Shown in pieces: positions 1-7,035 of a stretch of DNA of 64,000 bases (its first letter is position 1; each line of letters starts with the position of its first letter). The position numbers were made by a program, and so were the translations under genes. The DNA is taken from assembly GCA_046545575.1 (NCBI GenBank), contig JBKGZM010000003.1:1-64000 (forward strand), written 5' to 3'. A model generated the notes under the pieces. The model was given only the letters and a program-made list of their open reading frames with translations, had not been told where the DNA came from and ran no database searches. Source of the stretch: JAGXOF01 sp046545575. GTDB taxonomy: Bacteria; Chloroflexota; Dehalococcoidia; SZUA-161; SpSt-899.

Positions 1-253
1 CCGCAGCGGCGATCATCTCGAAGGCACAGCACGCGAGCCCCATGTTTATGGGCCATGTCGAGTAATGACGTCCCCAACCAATGAATGCGTCCGCGGTGGT
101 GAGGAATATATTCTTTTCAAGCTTTTCAGTTAGCCATTCATCAGGGTCAGGGAAAGGCTGCTGAGACCGTGCACGGACCTCCTCGATCTCACGGCCTTCC
201 TCTAGGTTGGCGTCCGAGATAGAATACGGAGGGACGAATTCTTCATCTGCCAT
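1..253 (-). CDS. nuoB: NADH-quinone oxidoreductase subunit B (NuoB), partial
   Basis: The first 84 residues of NuoB are present; the rest lies beyond the window's left edge. NuoB is the peripheral-arm subunit of respiratory complex I that holds the terminal [4Fe-4S] cluster N2, next to the quinone site. Visible here is the family's N-terminal hallmark WPINMGLACCAFEM, with the adjacent cysteines at about residues 75-76 that ligate N2. The N-terminal extension before it (about 50 residues, acidic) is longer than in many NuoB proteins. The ATG at 253 lies one base after the nuoA stop, so the two genes are translationally coupled in a nuo operon running out of the window. Confidence 0.93.
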   Translation of the reverse strand, partial: MADEEFVPPYSISDANLEEGREIEEVRARSQQPFPDPDEWLTEKLEKNIFLTTADAFIGWGRHYSTWPINMGLACCAFEMIAAA

Positions 254-254
254 A

Positions 255-638
255 TTATTTCCACTCCAGCGCTTTCTTTCTCCATGCATAGGCAAAGCCT
301 ATCAGCAGTATCGCAATGAATACGAGTATCGCCACGAAGCTGTACCCCTGAAGCGCCTGGGTTAGTCTACCGAAGTTCACCGCCCATGGAAACAGGAAAA
401 CCGACATGACATCAAGGGCAACGAATATAATAGCATAAGTATAGTAATGAAAGTTCATTTGAGTGCGTGCATCCCCGAACGGGGTCATGCCGCATTCATA
501 CGGGGAGTTCTTCGTGGAACTTGGATTATTGGGAACTGCGCCGAGATATTTGAGGGTAAGTGGAGTAGCTATAAGGAAAAAAGCAAAAGCAATTGCGAAA
601 ACAACGAAAAGTCCCAGTGTTCCAAAATCTCCAATCAA
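255..638 (-). CDS. nuoA: NADH-quinone oxidoreductase subunit A (NuoA)
   Basis: A 127-residue small membrane subunit of complex I, normal length for NuoA. Three membrane segments are visible at about residues 8-30, 64-86 and 98-118. The cytoplasmic loop carries the family motif YECGM (residues 47-51), followed by the second helix ending in FLFPWA. The usual acidic DxE motif in that helix reads D76-V-M78, so the conserved glutamate is replaced by methionine. The start is TTG, chosen because GGAGG lies nine bases upstream and a strong promoter lies at 665-693. It is the first gene of the nuo operon, with nuoB one base downstream. Confidence 0.93.
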   Translation of the reverse strand: MIGDFGTLGLFVVFAIAFAFFLIATPLTLKYLGAVPNNPSSTKNSPYECGMTPFGDARTQMNFHYYTYAIIFVALDVMSVFLFPWAVNFGRLTQALQGYSFVAILVFIAILLIGFAYAWRKKALEWK

Positions 639-664
639 AGCCTAATTCCTCCGAGCTTTTGGAT

Positions 665-693
665 AGTATACCATGCCTTACAAAAGTGGTCAA
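665..693 (-). promoter_or_regulatory. Sigma-70-type promoter of the nuo operon
   Basis: On the minus strand TTGACC (688-693) is followed after exactly 17 bases by TATACT (665-670). It lies about 27 bases upstream of the nuoA start, and a GGAGG ribosome site sits between. This is the only promoter-like signal between the repeat cluster and nuoA. Confidence 0.75.
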
Positions 694-722
694 GGGCGCA
701 ATAAACCATCCAGTTCCTAAAG

Positions 723-799
723 TGTCATTGCGAGTCCGCCTATGGCGGGTGGCAATCTCATCAAATTCAAGCAAGATTGCTTTCCGCCGTAGGCGGACC
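723..799. repeat. Short palindromic interspersed repeat, TGTCATTGCGAG type
   Basis: The element starts with TGTCATTGCGAG at 723, carries the palindrome CCGCCTATGGCGG (736-748), an inward GGCAATCTCAT and then the opposite arm GCAAGATTGC followed by CCGCCGTAGGCGG. The two GCAATCT/AGATTGC arms and the two CCGCC palindromes make a nested hairpin. Elements of this kind are scattered in many bacterial genomes as non-coding mini-repeats. A degraded second copy lies at 14195-14231. No gene is supported here on either strand. Confidence 0.7.
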
Positions 800-806
800 A
801 AAGGTT

Positions 807-859
807 GGGTAGGGGAGGCTTCAGCCTCCCCACGAGGGCGAATGAATTCGCCCCTACCC
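807..859. repeat. Cloverleaf-like inverted repeat (GGGTAGGGG ends)
   Basis: The ends GGGTAGGGG (807-815) and CCCCTACCC (851-859) are exact inverted repeats. Inside are two further hairpins: GGGGAGGCT pairing AGCCTCCCC (812-831) and GGGCGAAT pairing ATTCGCCC (836-853). The DNA can therefore fold as one long stem or as two side-by-side hairpins, a shape typical of miniature non-coding mobile repeats. Any open frames across it are by-products of the symmetry. From 860 to 972 I see only the fragment at 892-913 (a relative of the repeat at 14013-14037) and nothing else. Confidence 0.65.
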
Positions 860-972
860 CTGCTTGCACTCGGAACCAGTTCCGTAATCTATTTAATCCC
901 CCTCTAGTAAAGGCTCTTTCACCGTTAAGTGTTGACAGCCCTGGTGCGGTTATAATCATTCACGTACTCAAA

Positions 973-1021
973 TGTCATTCCGTGCTTGATCCGCCTTTGG
1001 CGGGCCGCCAGGGATGGCGGG
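973..1021. repeat. Short palindromic repeat, TGTCATTCCGTGCTTGATCC type
   Basis: The element begins with TGTCATTCC at 973 and contains CCGCCTTTGGCGGG (991-1004) and CCGCC...GGCGG (1005-1020), two hairpins of the same CCGCC/GGCGG kind as the neighbouring repeats. It directly abuts the element at 1049-1160. It is probably a remnant, because no matching far end is seen. Confidence 0.5.
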
Positions 1022-1048
1022 GTATAAAACCTGCCCTACACTGGATTT

Positions 1049-1160
1049 TGTCATTTCGACCGAAGGGAGAAATCCTTGTTCGGACAGAGGAACGACTCAA
1101 GAGTTTGATTGTGAAAGGGCACAAGATTTCTTGCCCGCCTTCGGCGGACTCGAAATGACA
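1049..1160. repeat. MITE-like element with TGTCATTTCGA / TCGAAATGACA ends
   Basis: Terminal inverted repeats TGTCATTTCGA (1049-1059) and TCGAAATGACA (1150-1160) enclose about 90 bases with inner inverted GAAATC / GATTTC arms. The right arm contains the palindrome CCCGCCTTCGGCGG (1134-1147). It encodes nothing. Length, symmetry and position in a pile of other repeats fit a miniature inverted-repeat element; no transposase for it lies in the window. Confidence 0.7.
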
Positions 1161-1239
1161 TCGCCTTATAAAAATCGGGACCAAAATGGCAATGCGTTAA
1201 ATTAAGAGTTACACCGTACTAGTAAGGGGGGGGCTTAGG

Positions 1240-1253
1240 GGTCGGCTCATTTT
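1240..1253. repeat. 14-base repeat, inverted copy of 4902-4915
   Basis: GGTCGGCTCATTTT here is the exact reverse complement of 4902-4915. The two copies bracket the MoxR/DUF4129/DUF58 operon precisely: this one covers the moxR stop codon and the other covers the MATE stop codon and the -35 box of the operon. A 14-base match somewhere in 64 kb is expected by chance; the positions are what make it worth recording. Confidence 0.4.
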
Positions 1254-2203
1254 TCAGCCGGAACCGGAATCGTATTTACAACTTCCTCAACAATACCCTC
1301 CACGGATTTTCCCCTCAATCGCATCTCCGGCGTGGCTATTAGCCTGTGAGCGAGAACAGGCTTTGAAAGATATTTTACATCATCCGGAATAACGTAGTCG
1401 CGCCCCCGAATTGCGGCCAGTGCCTGCGAGGCAAGGTAGAGGCCAAGCGAGGCGCGAGGACTACCTCCCAGCTTGATTCCCTCATGAGTTCTTGTAGCTC
1501 TTGTTATGGCAGTGACATAATCGCGCACTGATTCATCGATATACACCTGCCGTCGAATTTCCTGCAATCTGAGCAGCTCTTCAGAATCTATCACGCTGGT
1601 CAGGTTATCCAGAGGACTCTCCTGCTGGAAGCGAGATAGGATTTCTCCTTCTTCATTCTCACTGGGGTAATGAAGGCTGACTCTGAGAAGGAAGCGGTCG
1701 AGCTGTGCCTCGGGCAGCGGGAACGTTCCCTCAAGCTCAACAGGATTCTGAGTGGCAAGGACCAGAAACGGGCGCGGCAAAGCGACTGTCTCCAAATCCA
1801 CGGTTACCTGGCGTTCCTGCATGGATTCCAGCAGGCAAGACTGGGTTCGCGGAGTAGCACGGTTTATCTCGTCGACCAGTACCAGGTTGGCCATAATGGG
1901 CCCTGGCCTGAATTCGAATTCCGAGGTCTTTTGATTGAAATAATGTATTCCGGTAACATCCGAGGGCAGGAGGTCCGGGGTGGACTGAATACGCTTGAAG
2001 CTACAGCCCAGCGACTTGGCCACTGCCTTGGCCAGCATCGTCTTCCCGATACCCGGGATATCCTCAATCAGGATATGACCCTCGCAAAGAAGAGCCACTA
2101 ACACCAGCTCGATAGTCTCTTTCTTGCCCACGATGACCTTATTGACATTGGTTACTACCCTGTCGGCTGCTTCCTTTATCTCCTGAACATCTTCTCTCGT
2201 CAC
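1247..2203 (-). CDS. MoxR-family AAA+ ATPase
   Basis: A 318-residue MoxR-type AAA+ ATPase, the usual length. These proteins act as cytoplasmic chaperone-like ATPases that assemble or activate partner complexes, typically with DUF58 and von Willebrand A-like partners. Visible motifs are the Walker A GIGKTMLA near residue 50, Walker B VLVDEINRA, the sensor-1 ATQNP and the C-terminal lid domain. The start is GTG, sharing one base with the TAG stop of the upstream DUF4129 gene (TAGTG), with GGAG seven bases before it. It is the last gene of the DUF58-DUF4129-MoxR operon. The exact client is unknown. Confidence 0.9.
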   Translation of the reverse strand: MTREDVQEIKEAADRVVTNVNKVIVGKKETIELVLVALLCEGHILIEDIPGIGKTMLAKAVAKSLGCSFKRIQSTPDLLPSDVTGIHYFNQKTSEFEFRPGPIMANLVLVDEINRATPRTQSCLLESMQERQVTVDLETVALPRPFLVLATQNPVELEGTFPLPEAQLDRFLLRVSLHYPSENEEGEILSRFQQESPLDNLTSVIDSEELLRLQEIRRQVYIDESVRDYVTAITRATRTHEGIKLGGSPRASLGLYLASQALAAIRGRDYVIPDDVKYLSKPVLAHRLIATPEMRLRGKSVEGIVEEVVNTIPVPAEK

Positions 2204-3594
2204 TATTTTCTCCTTTTCTTGAGGTTGGTTCGCTTTACGTTATGCCATGTTTGCTTTAATCGTTGTAACTCCTCCCCGGTCACGGACGAAGCGCCGTAGC
2301 GTGTTCTGACATACTGCTGCGTTATTGCCTCCAGCTCATTTTGCGCTTCCGGCACCACACCCTCCAACGAGGAGAGAAACTCATATGGGGTCTGAGATAT
2401 ATGTCTGGGATAACCAGCGGCGGCTGACCAGCGCAGAAGTTGACGATAGATCTGGCGTACGGACTCCGTTTCCGGCGAAGCCACCCTGCCCCTGCCCTTC
2501 AGGCGGAATGGCAATCGCAGGTTGAGCAACCGGGAGAGGATCATCTTCAAAAGATTCTTCAGATCCGCTCTGAATGCTCCCGGCATGGACTCAACCTCCG
2601 CCCCGCCCATCCCCGCCAGCCTTCGGCGCATCCAACTGAATATCTCAGACGAGAGCCTCCACAGGGCAACGATCATCAGTCCGAGCCAGAAAATCCCCAG
2701 TGCAATACTGAGCCCACTCCGCACCGATTCGGGGATGCTCCAGTTAAACCCCTCGGAAGCGCCCGTGTCGGGCATAGGGGTGGTAGGGGGAGGGGGCGGT
2801 TCCGCCGGTTCAGAGCCCGGCAAAAGGCTGGCAAGGAACGCTAGGGCCTTCACAACCAGTCCCCATACCCACTTGATGGCCGTCACGAACAGCTGCAACA
2901 GGTCGGGGGTAACCGCCAGGCCGATGAGAAATCCCACTGCAAGAATAAGTCCAATGGCGATGAGCAGCAACCCAAACCAGTGGCCCTGATTTAACCCTGA
3001 CAACCAGCTTGTGCCCTCCAGGCCATGTGCTATCGATATTCCTGTCAGTGCAAACATGAAGAAGGCCAGTGTAAGCGGGATTGGATAGGATAACTCGCCC
3101 ACCAGTTGCGAGGTGGAAAAGAAGGCAATAACGAGAAGCAATATCCCAAACTGGAACTCGCTGACCAGTATGCGGAAATCAACCCTTGTATACGATATGC
3201 GCCGGCCCAGCCACCATATAACTGCGGTACTGAGGAGGATTAAAAGTTCCGGCCTGAACCCGTAAATCACCTGGGGGATTGATTTACCTGTTGCCAGAAG
3301 CCATTCCGTATTCGACAATGCCATTCCCGCAAACATCTGGGTCTTTACCGTTAAAAGCATGGCCACAATCCACCCCACCCAGCACACCCCCCAGTTACAG
3401 GCTCTGGGCCACCGGACCCGCGAAAGCAGGAGATTGAATACGAACGCAACAGGATAAAGGAGGAGAAGCCCCGAAACCGCAAGCTTTCCTTCAGCCACCT
3501 GTTTGTTCAGTAGAGCCATCCAGGCGTACAGCCAGCAGCTTTCCACGCCGAGCACGGTAACATAGAGAACAACCCGCCGCCAGTCCATCTTCAT
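2203..3594 (-). CDS. Multi-pass membrane protein with C-terminal DUF4129 domain
   Basis: A 463-residue protein with about eight hydrophobic helices in its first 330 residues, a short proline-rich loop (EPPPPPTTP, about residue 268) and a soluble C-terminal DUF4129 domain (about 380-445) containing the family pattern R-x-x-Y-x-x-L followed by TPYEFL. DUF4129 proteins occur with transglutaminase-like, DUF58 and MoxR proteins; no transglutaminase domain is visible here. The ATG overlaps the DUF58 stop by four bases (ATGA). Role probably in cell-envelope processing together with its neighbours, which is inference from context only. Confidence 0.82.
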   Translation of the reverse strand: MKMDWRRVVLYVTVLGVESCWLYAWMALLNKQVAEGKLAVSGLLLLYPVAFVFNLLLSRVRWPRACNWGVCWVGWIVAMLLTVKTQMFAGMALSNTEWLLATGKSIPQVIYGFRPELLILLSTAVIWWLGRRISYTRVDFRILVSEFQFGILLLVIAFFSTSQLVGELSYPIPLTLAFFMFALTGISIAHGLEGTSWLSGLNQGHWFGLLLIAIGLILAVGFLIGLAVTPDLLQLFVTAIKWVWGLVVKALAFLASLLPGSEPAEPPPPPTTPMPDTGASEGFNWSIPESVRSGLSIALGIFWLGLMIVALWRLSSEIFSWMRRRLAGMGGAEVESMPGAFRADLKNLLKMILSRLLNLRLPFRLKGRGRVASPETESVRQIYRQLLRWSAAAGYPRHISQTPYEFLSSLEGVVPEAQNELEAITQQYVRTRYGASSVTGEELQRLKQTWHNVKRTNLKKRRK

Positions 3595-4868
3595 CCGTTC
3601 ATCTCCAGTCGTTCAAGGTCCTCGGGGGTTCGCACGTTGTACCATGGAATCCCTGGTTCGATATCATTCCCCCCCGCATCTCCGATGCTAAAGACGCTAA
3701 CCCTGTGTCCTCCCTGTCTCAGGTCCGCGATTAGCTGTTTTAAGGTCGGGCTGGGATTGAACCCGATAAAGGCAAGCGTCGTTCCCCACGGAATCGCCGA
3801 CCTTTCAGCCTGAAAGAATTGTTCAAAGTCTACACTGGGAGCGGAGGTGACTTTGGCAAGCGTTTCCAGCATCTCCGTCATTTGTGAGATGCTGCTGCCC
3901 GGAAGAAGGACACCCGGCTGGCCGGAATCCGCAAGACGGGAATTCACAAACAGTCCTACGGCGCTCCCTTTCTCGATAAGGTGATTGGCCAGAGAGGCTG
4001 CCACGCTTATGCCCAGCTCAAACTCCTCATCCTCCTGCGATTGCTCCCTCTGGAAGCTGTCGACAACCAGGAATAAGGCCACCTTCAACGTCATGGTTGG
4101 CTCAAAGACCTTCACCTGTAAACACTGACGACGGGCACTGGCCTTCCAGTGAATGCGGCGCCAGCCATCCCGCGGGGAATAGTCCCGTACTCCGGCGATG
4201 CGAGTCGGGTCCTCGAAGATGCGCTGGTCGGTGGTTATATCACCCACCGGATATAGCGAAGGAAGGCCTACGTATGTGATGGGATATATCCTTGGATACA
4301 CGATGACCTGTTCGATTAAGAACCCGGTGCGGGACCGGGGATAGAAGCCGAAGATATCACCCGAGGTAACGGTCATCGGCCCCAACTGATAGTAACCGCG
4401 CCTGTTGCAGTGCAGCGGGAGCTTCCAGGTAGCTGCAGTATACCACAGGAGAGCGGTGGCTTTGCTCATCAGGGCATATCCCAGCTTTTCGCTTGCCCTG
4501 AGGTCAGTGTTGGAGGTAAGAGCAATGGGGACCTCGTCATCTACCTGGACCCAGGGAAGAGGGAGGAGTTTGCGATTGGTCAATCGGAGTTTTAGCTCAA
4601 TCTGCTCGCCCGGGAACAGTCGATGCTCACTCACAGTGCGCTGACATTCCACCCGTGCCAGCGACCACCTGCTCCACAACCTGGAAAGTACAGCGGCGGA
4701 CAGGCATAGTCCGAGCACTATAACTATCACAACGTGCCCAAACCATGCAGCTACTATAAGAGCGCCTGCCAGGATAAGTAAGCCAAGCTTGCTCAGGAGG
4801 TATCCCGGAGGTTGCAGGGAAAAGGACTTTTCTTCTCTGCCCGGGTTTTTAAGTTCAGATGTGTCCAC
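3591..4868 (-). CDS. DUF58 domain protein
   Basis: A 425-residue membrane-anchored DUF58 protein. Two adjacent membrane helices (about residues 24-60) are followed by a beta-rich region and a DUF58/vWA-like domain with the diagnostic RDYSPRDGWRRIHWKASAR. An open frame continues upstream to 4964, but it would overlap the MATE gene and extend past the promoter at 4875-4903. I therefore place the start at the GTG at 4868, six bases below the -10 box, which implies a leaderless message. First gene of the operon with DUF4129 and MoxR. DUF58 proteins are thought to be MoxR partners; no enzymatic activity can be assigned. Confidence 0.85.
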   Translation of the reverse strand: MDTSELKNPGREEKSFSLQPPGYLLSKLGLLILAGALIVAAWFGHVVIVIVLGLCLSAAVLSRLWSRWSLARVECQRTVSEHRLFPGEQIELKLRLTNRKLLPLPWVQVDDEVPIALTSNTDLRASEKLGYALMSKATALLWYTAATWKLPLHCNRRGYYQLGPMTVTSGDIFGFYPRSRTGFLIEQVIVYPRIYPITYVGLPSLYPVGDITTDQRIFEDPTRIAGVRDYSPRDGWRRIHWKASARRQCLQVKVFEPTMTLKVALFLVVDSFQREQSQEDEEFELGISVAASLANHLIEKGSAVGLFVNSRLADSGQPGVLLPGSSISQMTEMLETLAKVTSAPSVDFEQFFQAERSAIPWGTTLAFIGFNPSPTLKQLIADLRQGGHRVSVFSIGDAGGNDIEPGIPWYNVRTPEDLERLEMNG

Positions 4869-4874
4869 GCTTTG

Positions 4875-4903
4875 ATAATAGCTGAAACAGTCTCTGTGGT
4901 CAA
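4875..4903 (-). promoter_or_regulatory. Promoter of the DUF58 operon, apparently leaderless
   Basis: TTGACC (4898-4903) and TATTAT (4875-4880) are spaced by exactly 17 bases on the minus strand. The -35 box overlaps the TGA stop of the MATE gene. The GTG start of the DUF58 gene begins six bases after the -10 box, which is where transcription would begin, and no Shine-Dalgarno sequence can fit. Confidence 0.65.
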
Positions 4904-6306
4904 AATGAGCCGACCGGGAAGTCAGACTGGGCTGTCTTCCATTCCTGTTTCTTTTCGAACACATCCCTTTTCTTAAGTTCTCTTAGCTCTGGGATAATAA
5001 GCGAGAGCGTTACCAAAAAGGTAAGGCCGTCAGCGATCGGGAATACCATCCATACCCCGTCGAGATGGAAGAAATGCGGTAACGTAAACAGCAGAGGGAT
5101 GAAAAACAGAATTGGTTTTGCTATAGCGGTGAGAAACGACTGCCTGGCTTTCCCAATTGCCTGGAAGATCAAAGAACTGACCATAATGAATCCCGTGAGA
5201 TACAGGGCAGCAAAGACCCGCCTTGCACCATGAGAAGCTAAATCGATGAGTTCACTGTCAGTGGTAAAAATACTGATGATCGGCTCTGGAGTGATCTGGA
5301 TAACGGCAAATAATGTGATGCAAATGCCTGTCGCGGCGATAAGAGCCAGCTTTATTGCCCGCATTGCCCTGTCAAAGCGTTTAGCGCCATAATTAAAGCC
5401 TAGTACTGGCTGGAGCCCCTGACCTATGGTGATCCCCGGCATCAACACAAACATGATGATCCGGTGAATTATGCCATAAGCGGATACCGCCAGATCGCCG
5501 CCGTAGACGACAAGTATGTTATTTACCATAACGACGGACAGGCTGGTGGCGAATGTCCTGGCGAAAGATGCAATGCCTATCGCGAAAATCTCTTTCAGGA
5601 TGCTCAATTCAAAGAGCATGTTCCTTACGTGGATTTTCAGAAAGCTTCTACCGGAAAGATAGTACCTCATTACATATGAGGCAGACATGAACTGTGCTGT
5701 CACCGTGGCAAGAGCGGCTCCCTGTATCCCCATATCCAGCGCTATGATGAAGATTGCATCGAACACGATGTTCATGCCACCGCCTATCATCATTGCTATC
5801 ATAGGAACCTTGGCATTCCCTTCGGACCTTATCAGTCCGTTTGAGGACATGGCGAGGGTTTGGAAGAACATCCCGATGATGATTATGGACATGTAATCCC
5901 GGGCATATGGGAGGATGGTGTCTGACGCGCCCATAAGTGAAAGCCAGAAATCTATATTGGAGAAGGCAACTATCATGATCAGTGCTGACAGTACGAGCAC
6001 AGTGGCTAAGGCATTCCCCAGCGCACGTTCTGCTCTTGGGATGTTATCAGCGCCGATCAACCGTGAAATCAGGGAAGCTCCACCCAGTCCAATCAACTGC
6101 CCGACGCCCATGCACATCATTTGAAACGGAAAGACAATGGAAAGTCCTGCGATGCCAAGGGTACCAACGTAGTGGCCCACGAAGATCGTGTCCACTATGT
6201 TGTATAACGTCATGACAAACATGCCAACGAACGATGGTAAGGACAATTTCAGCAGCAAGTGCCCAATCCGGTGATCATCGAGTATATTTTGATTCTGGGT
6301 AGCCAT
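4900..6306 (-). CDS. MATE-family efflux transporter
   Basis: A 468-residue multidrug and toxin extrusion (MATE) protein with about twelve membrane helices and the two-fold repeated MATE pattern: an N-terminal half beginning GHLLLKLSLPSFVGM and a second half with PGITIGQGLQPVLGFNYGA, the family's most conserved stretch. It exports organic cations or drugs in exchange for Na+ or H+. It is 47 bases downstream of a marR gene on the same strand, so it is probably that regulator's target. The C-terminus ends in a charged cytoplasmic tail. Substrate unknown. Confidence 0.92.
   Translation of the reverse strand: MATQNQNILDDHRIGHLLLKLSLPSFVGMFVMTLYNIVDTIFVGHYVGTLGIAGLSIVFPFQMMCMGVGQLIGLGGASLISRLIGADNIPRAERALGNALATVLVLSALIMIVAFSNIDFWLSLMGASDTILPYARDYMSIIIIGMFFQTLAMSSNGLIRSEGNAKVPMIAMMIGGGMNIVFDAIFIIALDMGIQGAALATVTAQFMSASYVMRYYLSGRSFLKIHVRNMLFELSILKEIFAIGIASFARTFATSLSVVMVNNILVVYGGDLAVSAYGIIHRIIMFVLMPGITIGQGLQPVLGFNYGAKRFDRAMRAIKLALIAATGICITLFAVIQITPEPIISIFTTDSELIDLASHGARRVFAALYLTGFIMVSSLIFQAIGKARQSFLTAIAKPILFFIPLLFTLPHFFHLDGVWMVFPIADGLTFLVTLSLIIPELRELKKRDVFEKKQEWKTAQSDFPVGSF
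4902..4915. repeat. 14-base repeat, inverted copy of 1240-1253
   Basis: AAAATGAGCCGACC matches the reverse complement of 1240-1253 base for base and extends no further on either side. It spans the last codons and stop of the MATE gene and touches the -35 box of the DUF58 operon. Confidence 0.4.
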
Positions 6307-6353
6307 ATCCCTAATTCATTCCCTTGTAGCGTAGCGCTGTATTAATACTTCCG

Positions 6354-6827
6354 TTAGTTGGCAATGGCCCTTTCCTGCTGTAATTTCGCCAGTATGTTGC
6401 GTATATTCCTCAGCGAACCCGACAGCTCATTCAGTTCCTCATCGCTGAGACAGGACAGGGTCTCTTTCACCGCATTCCTCATCTTACTCCGGTGTTCCTC
6501 CAATACGGTCTTCCCTTTATCGGTGAGCACGAGATTCGTCACTCTTCTGTCTGATGAGTCCATTTGCCTTTCGACGAAGCCTAGTTCCACCAGCCTGTCT
6601 ACCAGGCTGGTCATGTGAGCACGGGCTATACATAGCCTTTCCCCGATTTCCGCAGCGTAGAGAGTTCCCTCATTCCTGAGCAGCCCCATGATCTCGAAAT
6701 GGAGTGGTGAAATATCCGGTTTGATGCCCGCCTGGGTCCTGTGCAAACTCCTCCTCACTTCCCTGAAGATAAGAGGCGGAACGGAGAGCAAATCTGCCGT
6801 AACCTTATCCATAATGTCAGTCCGCAT
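6354..6827 (-). CDS. MarR-family transcriptional regulator
   Basis: A 157-residue winged-helix MarR protein of normal length. The recognition-helix region reads YAAEIGERLCIARAHMTSLVDRLVELGFVER, followed by the wing with DRRVTNLVLTDKG, which is the classical MarR wing motif. MarR proteins are dimeric repressors released by small ligands. The start at 6827 is supported by GGGAGG eight bases upstream. It is followed by the MATE efflux gene on the same strand, and the palindromic AT-rich region at 6857-6895 upstream is a candidate self-operator. Confidence 0.9.
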   Translation of the reverse strand: MRTDIMDKVTADLLSVPPLIFREVRRSLHRTQAGIKPDISPLHFEIMGLLRNEGTLYAAEIGERLCIARAHMTSLVDRLVELGFVERQMDSSDRRVTNLVLTDKGKTVLEEHRSKMRNAVKETLSCLSDEELNELSGSLRNIRNILAKLQQERAIAN

Positions 6828-6856
6828 TTTGAATTCCTCCCGTAATTGATTTAAAG

Positions 6857-6895
6857 ACTATATTGTTTAATAATTATATAGTTTACTTTCTAAAC
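6857..6895. promoter_or_regulatory. Candidate MarR operator over the marR promoter
   Basis: Two overlapping inverted repeats lie in a very AT-rich stretch: ACTATAT (6857-6863) with ATATAGT (6876-6882), and GTTTA (6881-6885) with TAAAC (6891-6895). On the minus strand the same stretch contains TATAAT, a possible -10 box for marR. MarR proteins bind 15-20 base palindromes across their own promoters, so autoregulation is plausible; binding itself cannot be seen. Confidence 0.45.
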
Positions 6896-7035
6896 ATATT
6901 TTAGCACCTCCTTACTGAAACCGTCAAGGGCGGCTTCATCAGGTCTTGTACAAAACCAGGCTCTAACGTCTGATAATGTGCAGAATGTCTACAAGAATTG
7001 AAGTATGCTGCAATCATCATTAAGATAATAGGAGT

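Noticed and set aside
717..1205. Several overlapping open frames of 63-117 codons on both strands before moxR
   Set aside because: They run across nested palindromic repeats, have no ribosome sites and no protein-like composition. They are by-products of the inverted repeats.
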